From Bryoerythrophyllum caledonicum (lineage: Eukaryota > Streptophyta > Bryopsida > Pottiales > Pottiaceae): a stretch of DNA of 64,000 nt. A model generated the notes under the pieces. The model made no database searches. It saw only the letters and a list, made by a program, of their open reading frames with translations, and was not told where the DNA came from. Location of the stretch: the NCBI GenBank assembly GCA_963971425.1, contig OZ020517.1:10170501-10234500 (forward strand), written 5' to 3'. The position numbers were made by a program, and so were the translations under genes. Below are positions 47,050-57,606 of the stretch, in pieces (position 1 is the first letter of the stretch; every line of letters starts with the position of its first letter).

Positions 47050-47875
47050 ATGATTAATACTCAAGAACTTGTCCATTTTCCTTTGGCTTTCAGTAAAACT
47101 TTTATTCGTCTAGGCGTGCTTTCCATAAGCTTTTGCAATCACCAAGTGTGATAGAAGAGAAAGTTTCTCTCACAGGAGGCCACAATTCTATTATACCCTT
47201 TGCTGGTGAATTACACTTGTTAATTTCCTTTTTCGAACCGCCCATAGATGTTCAATCGGATTGAACATGTTTGGTAACTGGGCAAGGCCACGATAGGAGA
47301 CTAAACGGTTATGTAGAAAACCATTGATTCATACTATGAGAGTTGTGTATAGCTGCTTTGTCTTGTTGAAAGATGACCTCTATTGGATCTAAGACAAACA
47401 TTTGAAGTATACCATAGAGATCTTCCTTCAAACGTCTTTAGTAACCATTGACCAAGTTGATTGAGGTGACCTTCAATTTTGTGTATCATACCAAATCCAT
47501 GAATAGACATAGATCCCCATACTATAACTAAAGCACCACCATGCTTTTCGATAGGAATAAGAGTTTGCTTTAACGATTTCTCTGGATCATGAGTTCAATA
47601 TTAAACTCTTCCATCCAAATAAGATATTTTAAATTTAGACACATATGAGAATATCACATGACTCAATCATCAATAGTCCAATATTGATACTTTTTTGCAA
47701 ATTCTAAGCAAGCCTCAATATTTTGTTCAAAGAGAAGTGGTTTCTTTTCTTTAAAGACAAGAGTGTAAATTTGCTCTTTGAAGTACACAATAAATAGTAA
47801 CATTCTTACCTGTCGTGTAAAGAAAGATCGATAACTACAACAGATCGAGAGTCCTAACCAACATGAAATAAACAA
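47050..47875 (-). pseudogene. Tc1-like transposase remnant
   Basis: Read on the minus strand, fragments in shifting frames follow the order of a Tc1/mariner (DDE) transposase. KKPLLFEQNIEACLEFAKKY with WTIDD comes first, then the segment around VIFSYVSKF where the first catalytic Asp is expected, then IEKHGGALVIVWGSMS with HGFGMIHKIEGHL, and finally NPIEHLWAVRKRK near 47230-47280. Several stops and frame losses make it inactive, and the N-terminal DNA-binding part is missing. TA-CACTAAA sequence at 47882-47890 may be its terminus. Tc1 type (NPIEHLW) rather than the plant mariner type is the closest fit. Confidence 0.75.
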
Positions 47876-47899
47876 AAAACATACACTAAAACAAGTGTA

Positions 47900-48240
47900 C
47901 GTAGTACACTCTCAAGTGCCCCCCTTAGCAGATAAAGAGACCTTCTATCCAACTAGGACTAAACAACACTAACAAGACTAAACGCCGTGGTGATGTTGCT
48001 GCAACAATTGTATGCATCCAGTCAAAGATGTCGCTCGTCGCCGAATCAATAAGCATATGGAGAAGCAACAAAGAGAGGGTAGGTCGGGTGTAATGTGAGC
48101 CCCATCTTTAATTGCCTTGGGCAACTTTATTGCGAGTTTCTTGGCCAATCTTCAAGTTGCCTACCTATGAATCAAAACCAAGAACTCCAACTGGATGGCA
48201 ATGCACCACACAATGAGAAGTCCACGAGGAATTCAAACCC
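47900..48240. other. 3' flank of the gypsy element
   Basis: No host gene is seen. A 3' LTR would be expected here but I could not match any sequence to the other side of the element. Part (48095-48300) is the non-sense strand of the last gypsy codons and trailer. Confidence 0.35.
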
Positions 48241-48274
48241 TTTTATCAGGTGGAATGTGGCTCAAAGACCTCTG

Positions 48275-48640
48275 ACAACGAGGGCAAGTCCAATCCCCGG
48301 ACGGTAGAGTAGAAAGAGGCGGCGTCAAGCAAGCCATATGCCAACCGCGCTGGCAATGGTCACAAAGCAACATGGTAGCTGCGCCCTTTTCTCATCACAC
48401 ACAAAACACGGAAGGCCGTCGGGCACAACTGCCAACTCTAGATGAACAGAGCCATCAATGGATAAATGGCATGGAGCACAATTCTTAGAGTGCTCCCGAC
48501 ACTCCCAGCCATCCTTGCCTTCCACCAAAAAGATGCTACTGGGCAATACATCCTTCACGCGAAGAATAGTGCGCCATGCCTTGACGCCCAACGTCGTGGG
48601 CGCCTCATGCAGTAAATAAACGTAGTCTTCCATAAAAAAT
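48275..48640 (-). pseudogene. Gypsy pol C-terminus with PHD finger
   Basis: After the integrase C-terminal region the minus strand reads VEGKDGWECREHSKNCAPCH and ELAVVPDGLPCFVCDEK. A one-base frame change at about 48380 follows, then MLLCDHCQRGWHMACLTPPL and GDWTCPRCQ. The cysteine/histidine series (CxxC, CxxC, HxxC, CxxC) is a C4HC3 PHD zinc finger. PHD fingers usually read histone H3 tails. In an integrase-proximal position it would be expected to guide integration to particular chromatin, as chromodomains do. I recall similar fusions in gypsy elements of green algae. Confidence 0.75.
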
Positions 48641-49500
48641 GTCGCAGCTAAGGTCCGTAGGCACCGCTACAAATACCAGTATACCATATGGTGTCACGGT
48701 GTTGAGCAATGGAAACGTTCTCCATGGCCATTGGCATAGCGTACTTGAAGAACTCTGCTTGATCCCATAGACACTTGGCCCACACCTTAGGAAGCTAGGA
48801 TTGTCCAAATTTACAACTACAACCAATTTTTCCCGAACATAACTTGGTTAAATTGGCTCTCGCCCGTACAACAACTGATACGGACTGAAAGCAGCAAGTA
48901 AAGCCTACCAACTAAACCAATATTCGATGGCGATCCATGGTATCATCAAATCTCAATCACGGTGGCCACCCTATAGAAATCCATACTTCTGAAGGCTCCA
49001 TTTTACGATCTGAACCATAAGCTCTGCCAAACCGTCCGTTTCCGGATGATCTCGAGAAGTGGTACGATGCTCAATCAAAGCCTTGGTACATAAAGCTTCG
49101 AAACCCAAAAGAACTCACGCCCCTTACCTGTCAAATCCTCAGCTAGGGCTCTAAAACAACCCAATACCCGGTCGAGGAATGTCATGGCCACCAACTCTGA
49201 AGAGCTTTTCGGAAGAACCACGAGCTCAATCCACTTACTGAAATGCTTCACCATCACCAAGACATACTTTGCTCCGCGTCAAGTCACAACAGTAAATCAA
49301 CAAAGTCCAAAGACCACCGGCATCCTAGCCTCATAATGGACAAAGGCTGCAACTGTGGTAACAAGGTGTTGAACCTCGATCTAACCCGATCACATACTTC
49401 ACACTGAGAAACATATGTGGCGACCTGTTGATACATGCCGGTCCACTATTACTTGTGCATCATCGAACGAGTCTGTCGCATACCAAAATGTCCTAGGTCT
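48640..49500 (-). pseudogene. Gypsy integrase remnant
   Basis: VMVKHFSKWIELVVLPKSSS with FLDRVLGCFRALAEDLTGKG and the following HRTTSRDHPETDGLAE are integrase-core hallmarks, in more than one frame. The chain continues to YQLLYGREPI and IAQHRDTIWYTG, the region ahead of the PHD finger. It is inactive. Confidence 0.7.
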
Positions 49501-49780
49501 TCGTGTACTTGCCGTACCAACAAAACTCTCCGATCTAGCCTGGGAACTATGCGCCTAGTTCCATATGGCCACACCCAAATTAAAAGGTTGTTCTCTCAAC
49601 GAAACCTTGTTATTCAATGTCTAACTTGATCACGTTCCATTGCACAAAAAGTTGGTGTAAGAATCCCGTGTTGTAGGTTATGCAAGACTAGAACATCTTT
49701 TCGTACATTGCAAACAACTTGGATCCTATCCGGTTCCTCATCCGTTGCCAAATCAAGCAACGTCGATGAGGAGCTAGACA

Positions 49781-50191
49781 TCAAGGTGATGTAAGCCACT
49801 CCGGGACAGACTCCTTGTCACAGTCCCCATGCCACCTAGCACAAGTCAGATCCTCCTTCAAAGGACTTGGATTGCGAGATAGACCATCCGCATCCAAGTT
49901 TGTAATGCCGGCTCGATGTACAATCTCAAAGTCATACTCCTGAAGCAATAAAGACCAGCTGGCAAACTTGCCAGTAAGTTTGTCAAACTCCATGAGCCAC
50001 TTCAAAGGTTGATGGTTAGTCGCCAACATAAAACGTTGTTCATACAAATAAGACCTACAATGGGCTATGGCCCAAACCGCGGCCAAAGCCTCCCCCTCAT
50101 AGGACAAATAGTTGGACTCCGCGTTGTTGTTGCTCTTAGAAGCAAACACCACAACGTACTCCCATCCCTCATCATCCTTCTCAGTGAACAT
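49781..50191 (-). pseudogene. Gypsy RNase H domain remnant
   Basis: An open stretch carries FASKSNNNAESNYLSYEGEA, LAAVWAIAHCRSYLYEQRF, NHQPLKWLM and HRAGITNLDADGLSRNP, the RT-linked RNase H signature of Ty3/gypsy elements. It is the best preserved piece of the element. Confidence 0.85.
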
Positions 50192-50461
50192 TGCTCCGAG
50201 TTCTACAACACTCTAATTTGTGAGCAATAGAAAGGGTCGTATAGCATGCGGACGCAGCAGCACAAGCGATGAACCGAGCTTTAGCTTCAAAGTAACAAAC
50301 GCATGTTGCTACTCTTGTGCCCAAGTCCATGGTTGATCCTACCCCGTGAGAATAGTCAACGGCTTAGCAATCAAGCTAAAGCTCTTGATAAATTGACAAT
50401 AGTAATTTGCTAAGCCAAGAAAAGCTCAAAGCCGTGACACGTCGATTGAGACAAGAATCTT

Positions 50462-51075
50462 CTACAACGCATCCACCTTGGCCTGCTGTGCGCCAAGACC
50501 CCCGAGAACAATCATATGTTCCAAATATGGTAACCGGCCGTGGAAGAATTTGCACTTGCCATGGTGCAAGCGCAATCTCCACTGCCACAACCTCTCAAAT
50601 ACCGCCTGAAGATGCCTCACATGCTCTTTTTGGTTGGTACCAAAAATGATAACCACATCAATGTAACATCGGCCAGACGGTAAACCGTTCATCACCCGGT
50701 CTATCACCCTCTGAAACTCAACGGGTGCGTTCATGAGGCCAACTCGGAGAAACTTCCTATGATATAATTGATCTCTTCCATCCTGATCAATTCTCTAGTA
50801 TACAGTCTTTACCCGATCCTTGACCATTAATGGTAATTGGTGGTAACGAGACCGCAAATCTAGAGTACTCAATACTCTAGCGTGGCCCATCGCATCAAAT
50901 AGCGCCTCAAGTCTGTGCATGGGATATCGGTCCGGCTTGGTCTTTCAATTGGCCGGCCTAAAATCTCGACACATCCGCTTCTCCATCTGGTTGCCAAGAT
51001 AACATTTTTCGATGGCATAATAGTAGCACAAGCGTACTTGCCGTTAGAGAGCTCAATCAATCTGGCGGCCAACAA
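50462..51075 (-). pseudogene. Gypsy reverse transcriptase remnant
   Basis: LIELSNGKYACATIMPSK, the DLRSRYHQLPL-like segment, MNAPVEFQRVIDRVMNGLPS and YIDVVIIFG follow reverse-transcriptase order across at least two frame changes. The catalytic YxDD motif reads YIDV, so one essential aspartate is lost. Confidence 0.8.
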
Positions 51076-51149
51076 CTCTTGAAAATAAGTCTAAACTCTA
51101 AGTTTCTCTGAAAGACTAAATTGTACGGCCGTTGGTAGATCGGGTGACG

Positions 51150-52103
51150 TCCTCCAAGTGAATGTAAATGGGCTTGCTTCAACAGCCCTCCAAATCATTG
51201 AGGCTAAAGGCAAAACAAGTACGATACAAACGTATAAACGCTCGTACTCTATGTGCTTCGGAATTGGTAAGATGTGGCCCTAAGTCCAAAGGTCAATCAT
51301 CAAACTCGGTGGTCTCCTTCTCCACCGTAGAAGACTCACCGCGTACCGGCACGGCTGGTGATTGCTACTTGGTAGCAAAAAGGACGTTCATGCTCCAAAC
51401 TCCTCACTCACGTGATCCACATGAAATCTTGTGTCGTGGTGAAAAAATTGGGCAAAGATATCTTGGAAATCCTCATGATCAAAGTCCTCTGCCAAGGCTG
51501 CAAAAACACGTTGAGCTCAAAGCTCCTCTGCTGCGTGTCTCTTCAAACAAAAAAGCAGCTCTGCTTCTTCGATCTCTGTGAGATGTGAAACCGATGCCTC
51601 CTGACCATCAAAGTCTGCCTCCAGCACGCGTGGATGGTCACATGAACGTTGCTCAACAGCAAAATAGAGGCCTCAAATCCAAACAAGGGTGTTGAGGTCA
51701 ATGGCTTGACTCAACAGGTTACGATGCCGACTCACAGAGAGATCTGGTGGGGCGGTGGTTCTCGTCAAAAGTCCATTGCTTGCTCTCTCTCATTGGCACA
51801 AAGCTCGTCATAAGTTTGGGAAGTAGAATCTCAAACCATGTGTAGACCGGCTGTCTTGAATGCAAAGGACCCCGAGTAACACATCAACATGGAAAATGCC
51901 CCCCAAGTGAATCCAATGCCGTTCTCCACGGCCAATGGTGGCTCATCAGCCTTGGTAACCTTCGTAGAAAGATGGTGGTCATCCAAGATGTCATTGGCCT
52001 CACGGTGCACAGGCCGTTGCACTTGAGCAAGTGCAGAGGTGAGAGTCGCCAATGATGCCATGTTGGTCCAAATCAAACGTGGCCGATGGGTGGAAGAGTC
52101 CAA
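51150..52103 (-). pseudogene. Gypsy protease/linker remnant
   Basis: The minus-strand frame has stretches such as HLTEIEEAELLFCLKRHAAE and LAEDFDHEDFQDIFAQFFHH, interspersed with stops. It lies where the protease and the connection to RT are expected. No DTG/DSG motif could be confirmed. Confidence 0.4.
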
Positions 52104-53829
52104 CGCCTTGGCATCTACAAACCTAGGGGAACCAAGAAGGTGATGGGTCTATATTCTATCCTCACGCACCTTTGTCCGCGTATCTATCGATGGAGGTATA
52201 TTCTTAATAAAGTACCCCGGTCACTGGTGGCTTTAATTGGTGGATAATCCACCACTGGATGAGCCTGAGAAAATCTACAAAGAGATCTAACCGTGGATCA
52301 TCCAAACTGCGTCCACTGCCCACCAGTGAATGGCCCTGGCAAGGCCATCTGGCAATTTACAAGTCCACGTGACCTACCCGGCGCAAATCATCCTGACTTA
52401 TCAACGCCACATTACGTGGCATCTTGCCAAAACACTCGCAAATGGCTTGTTGGAGTTAAGAGTTGCTCGTAGTTATTACGACATTGTAAATAGTCATTGA
52501 GGTAGATTAAATAGAGGGGAAAGTAAATGGGGAGAAAAGGGTGAAAGGAACTTGGGAGGTACATATATGGCGCAAGGCCAAAGAGGTAGGACCAACCCCC
52601 ATGTCTTGCCTAGGATAAGCAAGGACAAGTAGGTGGCCATGAGTTGGTTTAGAGGGACTTGCAAGATATTTTAGAAGGTACTTGCAATTGCTTGAAAAGC
52701 CACTTACAAGATGCATTAGACTCTACTAAGTGGTAGTATAAGTAAAGGCCTTAGAAAGAAGGCAACATCTTACTCCAAGCATTGTTTGTACTACCTGGTG
52801 TGTCTTTCACTTGCTTGTGCAATCATCTTTCTATTTCTTAAACATCAATATGGATGAATGTGGTAAGTGTTGTGGATACAACGCCTAAAGATGCTAAATG
52901 TAATTGTGAGCGGCACGGTTGGCTGCAAAGCCACTTTTCACGTGGATGTACCGCGTACCTTGAGCCTAGCCTCCAACAAAGCTATGAGCCCTATATGAAT
53001 ACCGACAAATAGCTCCAGGAGGGTAATACCCTCATCCGGTGGTCGCCACTAAATAGTTTAAGTTACCTTTTGGAGTGGAAGAGTCTACTCAGAGATGTGG
53101 AGCATCGAGAGCCGCAGGGTGAAAGTCCACTAAGGTGGTATATTTATAGTGTCACAAACCATTTTGGAAAGAGTCACAAACCTTTAATTACTGCATAGAG
53201 CAAATATAGGACCGATCTTGGAATTCTAATGATAAAATGTGATAGTTGCGTTGATTTGAAATACAAGAATCTCAAAAATGTTGAGTTTTGACTTATGGTT
53301 TGGCCAATATAGGAATATCTTTCATCGCTATATACGCGTCAGAAGTATATGGCATTTATCAAATATACTTATTTTGAGAATTCTAGGAAGCTAAAAACTT
53401 CAAAAATTTCAAGACACATTCATGCCACATTGTGTTCATATATTATAATTGAAAATTTTAGATGAAAAACTTATTTTTACTTTTATCGCTAAAAAATAAA
53501 ATATTTCTTCAAGGCTTCTAAAATAGGAATCAATGTTGATTCTTGCTTTTATTTCTTATCAAATTAGATACACCATGCTTAGATCCATCTTGAAAAATAT
53601 TTTTTTCTTCAAAAAACCCTTTTTAAATGAATTTGTGCAAAATCAAGGTGTTTTTGCCCAAAAATGTGTATTTAAAGGTATTTCTTTTGCCCAAAAGTGA
53701 GTAACCCTAGCAGACTTCTACCCGTGAGCAATCTCCCGACTACGACGTGTAAACTCCAACTAGGTCCCTAAATGAGGAAGTGGATCCTTGCAATGACGTG
53801 CAAGGATTCCCACTAATTTATGCTCACAT

Positions 53830-55560
53830 GATTCCGCTAACCCCGAGATAAAAGCATATGTCTCCTCCAAAAGCGTAGAACCACAAGGCAAATTGGATGC
53901 CAGAGCACTACACCCAAAGATAGCGTCCGCCATGGATGTCTCCGTGCTAGCTGCGAAGACAATCGGAATGAGCTCATTTTTGCCATCACCGGCAGACTAC
54001 TTAGGCCTAATCCAAGCCTTCTTTGTCTAGTTATCCATCCCAAAATCAAGTGGATAAAGTGCCTTCAAACCTACCAAAATGTCATAGTTGGTGGCACCAG
54101 TCAGAACGCACTAGAGAGATACGTAGGAGATTAATGGACTAGATCGCAAGCCGAACATCAACTACAACAGACGTCGAGTGTATTTCATGGCCTTCTCCGT
54201 GCCCTCAACCGATGTAACAATTGTAAATGGGCAAGGCTCAAGGTTCGAAGCACCAAGAACCTAATCTTGGGCTAGCTGCTTGCCAATCATCACTGGCTAA
54301 GCCTCACAGTCCGACATGACGTGCAAGAGGATAGCTCGAGTGCGGTTGCCCTCCGTACAACTAACCACCATGACTCTGTCCTCATTCACCGACCGTACGA
54401 TCCCAGGATGCACATTGCGTCACTTCTATGCCGACCGGGCCGCAATGTTAGACAAATAAGCTACTTCAATTATCAATGACTGATCCCTAGACTAGGACTC
54501 ATTCGTAGGTGTAGAAGTGGCATTGGCCTCAAACGCGGTAATAGCCTCTGCCGCCAACTTGGCTCGCATTGCCACCAAATCCTCCTTAGTGGGAGGAGCC
54601 GTCACTGCCTGCAACATCTCCAACGATGGCATGGGCACTTTGCCCTCCAGCATACTATTCGCCAAGTGGGATACACCGGATGGTTGAAAATCTGGTGTCA
54701 AAAAGTCGGCACCGACAAACACCGGCAACTGCAATCTTGTACGCAAAGGTGTATGCGCCATCTTCATGAGTGTCCTTGCCCTTGCCCTCAACCTTCCCTA
54801 CAAGCTTGTCCTTGCCTTCCACCATCCACTTATTGAGCTTGGAGATGAAGATCTTTACTAGTTGGCATTCTGTGAACACATCACCTACCTCCGCTGACAA
54901 TTGTGCCAACTATGTATACATAATGCGTGGGATAACTTCCTTCTCCTAGCAAAAATCCTAGATGCGCTACATCTTATCACGCATTAATCCCTTGTACTTC
55001 ACCTCCACATGTGCCATAAACTACGCTAGTGGATCAAAGGTTGGCGGATTGCTAACCGCCACCAATGCCAAACGAGACATGGACCCCTTGCTAGCCCGTT
55101 TGCCCACAATGGCAACACCCTTGCCCTTGGAGTCCTGAGCGACAAAACTCTCTTCCACCTTGGGCTCGTCGATGGAAGTCAGGAGTTGGGCAACCGCACT
55201 TTCCTTGTGCGCAGTCACCAACTCCACACGCTGGCACCAATACTCCTCAACAAGGGACTACTCTACCTCGTCCTACATGGTCCACCTCTTGTACATATGA
55301 AGGACCTCTTGCTCCAAATGTTAGAGCAATAATTCAAACGCGTACCAGTCGTTAAATGACTGCATCTTCTAGCGCTTCTCCTTCAACTAGGTCTAAAATT
55401 GGAGCCGCCAATCGGGCAGGGAAATGCCCCTAGCTCGTCACGAGAATCGATCGCGCATGACATGACGATGATCGTTGTACATGTCGTCACATCTACCCAC
55501 GCCCTAGACCTAAAGCCTACGGTTAGTATTCAACGCCGAAACATGCTCAAAAGCCTCATT
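53830..55560 (-). pseudogene. Gypsy gag remnant with TAG-dominated stops
   Basis: A long minus-strand frame reads VAQLLTSIDEPKVEESFVAQ, LAQLSAEVGDVFTECQLVKI with FISKLNKWM, and later SMADAIFGCSALASNLPCGS, typical gag-like sequence. It is interrupted many times, almost always by TAG. Several TAGs lie where Gln would suit. It lies upstream of pol in the same orientation. Confidence 0.55.
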
Positions 55561-55599
55561 GGTATCTGACCTTTATCCAAAGTCTGAGGTGGAAGCACT

Positions 55600-57129
55600 C
55601 TTTGAGTGCTCTCGTGGAGGAGAGCAGTAATATCGCATTTGGGTAGTTACTATAAACAAAAATTACCCGTGAAATATCTACGGGTTTTATCTAAAGGATC
55701 AGGGTACAAACGTGCAACATGCACCTGCAAAACCACCAAACTTTGTGGTTCACCGGTCATCACCTCCGGCTAGCACATATCCAACCACAATCCCCCACAT
55801 AAAAAGGTCTTGCCGGCCATGAACCCGACTTCACCCCTACGGTGTCCTATCACAATCTAGGGACAACAAGAAATGGGACCACTGGAAAGCACCAACAACA
55901 AGTTTGCAACACGGGAGAAGTACGGCACAAAAATCCAAAAATAAAGTCGGACCTTCTCCCCCTATAACATAAGAGCAGAAATTGAAAATGATGTGAGCCG
56001 CTGGCACCCACCTGCAATGGATGGTCACTAGTTGCAAAAATCTGCAATAATACAAGAGGAACACCCAAAGGCGTCCTTCCCCAAGTGTAAAATTAAAGAG
56101 GTAGCGAGCTAATGCAGTTGCGGTGTTTACAAACACAAGTTCCTTCATTGAAAATCACACTTTGGGTGACAAACATGTTTTATACCAATTCAATATCAAA
56201 ATTGGATTAACAGTGAAATGTCCTAAATATAGGTGCAAATTTCAATAAAAACTAAGTTAAATTGCCCTAGTTACATACCTCCAAAGTTTAAACTCTAAAC
56301 CTTTTTTTTTGAACAACCCACAAAATTCTGGTTTTTGAACAATTTTTTTCACTAAATTTTTTCCATCCTACTAGATAGAAACCCCTATGGAGAGCTCAAA
56401 TCCAAAATTGGAATTCAAAAAAAACTATTTTGGGAGATATTAACTCACAATTATGTAAATTCTGCCCAAATTACAATTTCATCCACAGTGGATGAAAACT
56501 GCTCGTAGTGGATGAATTTACAGCAAAATGATGAAAACTGACTGCAGATGTAATTTTGTCGCGAATGGTAACTGCACAGTGGATGAAAAATCGCAGAATC
56601 AAGTTTAGCAGCTCTTCTCCTTCAAATTCCAACGTCGCTCTCATCTTGCTCAAAAGTTGTTAGATTTTGGCGCCATTTGTTGCATTGGCTTCATCTTGAC
56701 GCACTCTACAACATCAATCTAAGCAACCAAAAACTTTCAAACTTACTCAAGTTCAAATTCTAGAACTAAAAATAGGAATGTGGGAGGGTCTTTGTCAAGT
56801 GAATAACTAGTAAATCACAAGAGTAGTCAAATGTCTCGCACTCCACAAAGGGAGAATCGACAAAAGCAAATAGTTTAAGAGAATGCAAAGCCTTTATCAA
56901 TGTTAAACAATCACTTACAAGCAAAGATAATCACTAAACACTCTCTAACTCATTCACAAAGCTTGACTTGACAAAGACGTCAAGTCAAGGACGTGTGCAG
57001 CGCTATATGCACAAACACAATCCTAAGTAGATGAAAATCATCCACGGATGAATGCGGTATAATGTCGTACATCCTTAAACCCGTAGATTAGTTACAGACT
57101 AATCTACGCTAGAACACTACAATGCGGAG
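55600..57129. other. Stretch between the gypsy and copia elements
   Basis: No gene is recognised. It would contain the 5' LTR of the gypsy element, but I cannot delimit it. Frames at 55837-56148 show no domain. Confidence 0.35.
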
Positions 57130-57134
57130 AGGCC

Positions 57135-57415
57135 TGTTGAGATAGCCTAAAATAGCCTAGCTACTCTTACTTAAACTCCCGGGTCCACTGTAGTTAGGCG
57201 GTATTTATGAGACTTACCTACCTAATTAGGGTAGGTAAGTAAACTTACCTACCTAATTATGGCAGTCTTGATTACATCGCCCACTACTGAATTAGGTGGC
57301 TGATTGGCTATTAATGCCACCTAACCACCTCTTAAGTATATAAGAGCTGACCTCACCCGGTCAGAGCTCTCTTTGATGTGGACATGGTGGTGTTGTATAT
57401 TGTCCTCTCCTAACA
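57135..57415 (+). repeat. Copia 5' LTR
   Basis: TGTTGAGATAGCC...TCTCCTAACA, 281 bp, with TG...CA ends. It contains internal palindromic TTACCTACCTAATTA units (57217-57260) and a TATATAAGAG box (57338-57347), the probable promoter. Confidence 0.95.
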
Positions 57416-57606
57416 CGTTATCAGCACTGTATAGCTCATATTCCTAGAAAGCACAATTCGTTTCACTGTTCATTTTTCTGACACACTCCGAATCTGCACT
57501 ACAGTTGTTTAGACAGAAGACTTTATTACCAAGAGATTGAGCGGCCGGAGTGACGTCAGCTTTTTAGGAATCCCCCACTAGAGCCATAGGCACACACCAC
57601 CTCGCG

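Larger units (their letters stand above)
48240..55600 (-). mobile_element. Degenerate Ty3/gypsy retrotransposon with PHD finger
   Basis: On the minus strand the order is gag (about 55560-53830), protease/linker (about 52100-51150), reverse transcriptase (about 51075-50460), RNase H (50191-49840), integrase (about 49500-48640) and a PHD finger (48410-48275). This order (integrase last) is Ty3/gypsy. The body is broken by dozens of stops and frame losses. About 1.7 kb (52110-53830) between gag and pol shows no coding sequence and may be an insertion or LTR-like segment (it includes TGTTGGAGTTAAGAG at about 52448). I could not identify paired LTRs. Confidence 0.8.

Noticed and set aside
52448-53170. 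Solo LTR beginning TGTTGGAG.
   Set aside because: No second copy, no defined 3' end and no target duplication could be identified by eye.
47880-55600. A functional host gene with a PHD finger.
   Set aside because: The PHD segment is colinear with integrase, RNase H and RT remnants on the same strand and is frameshifted; it belongs to the decayed retrotransposon.
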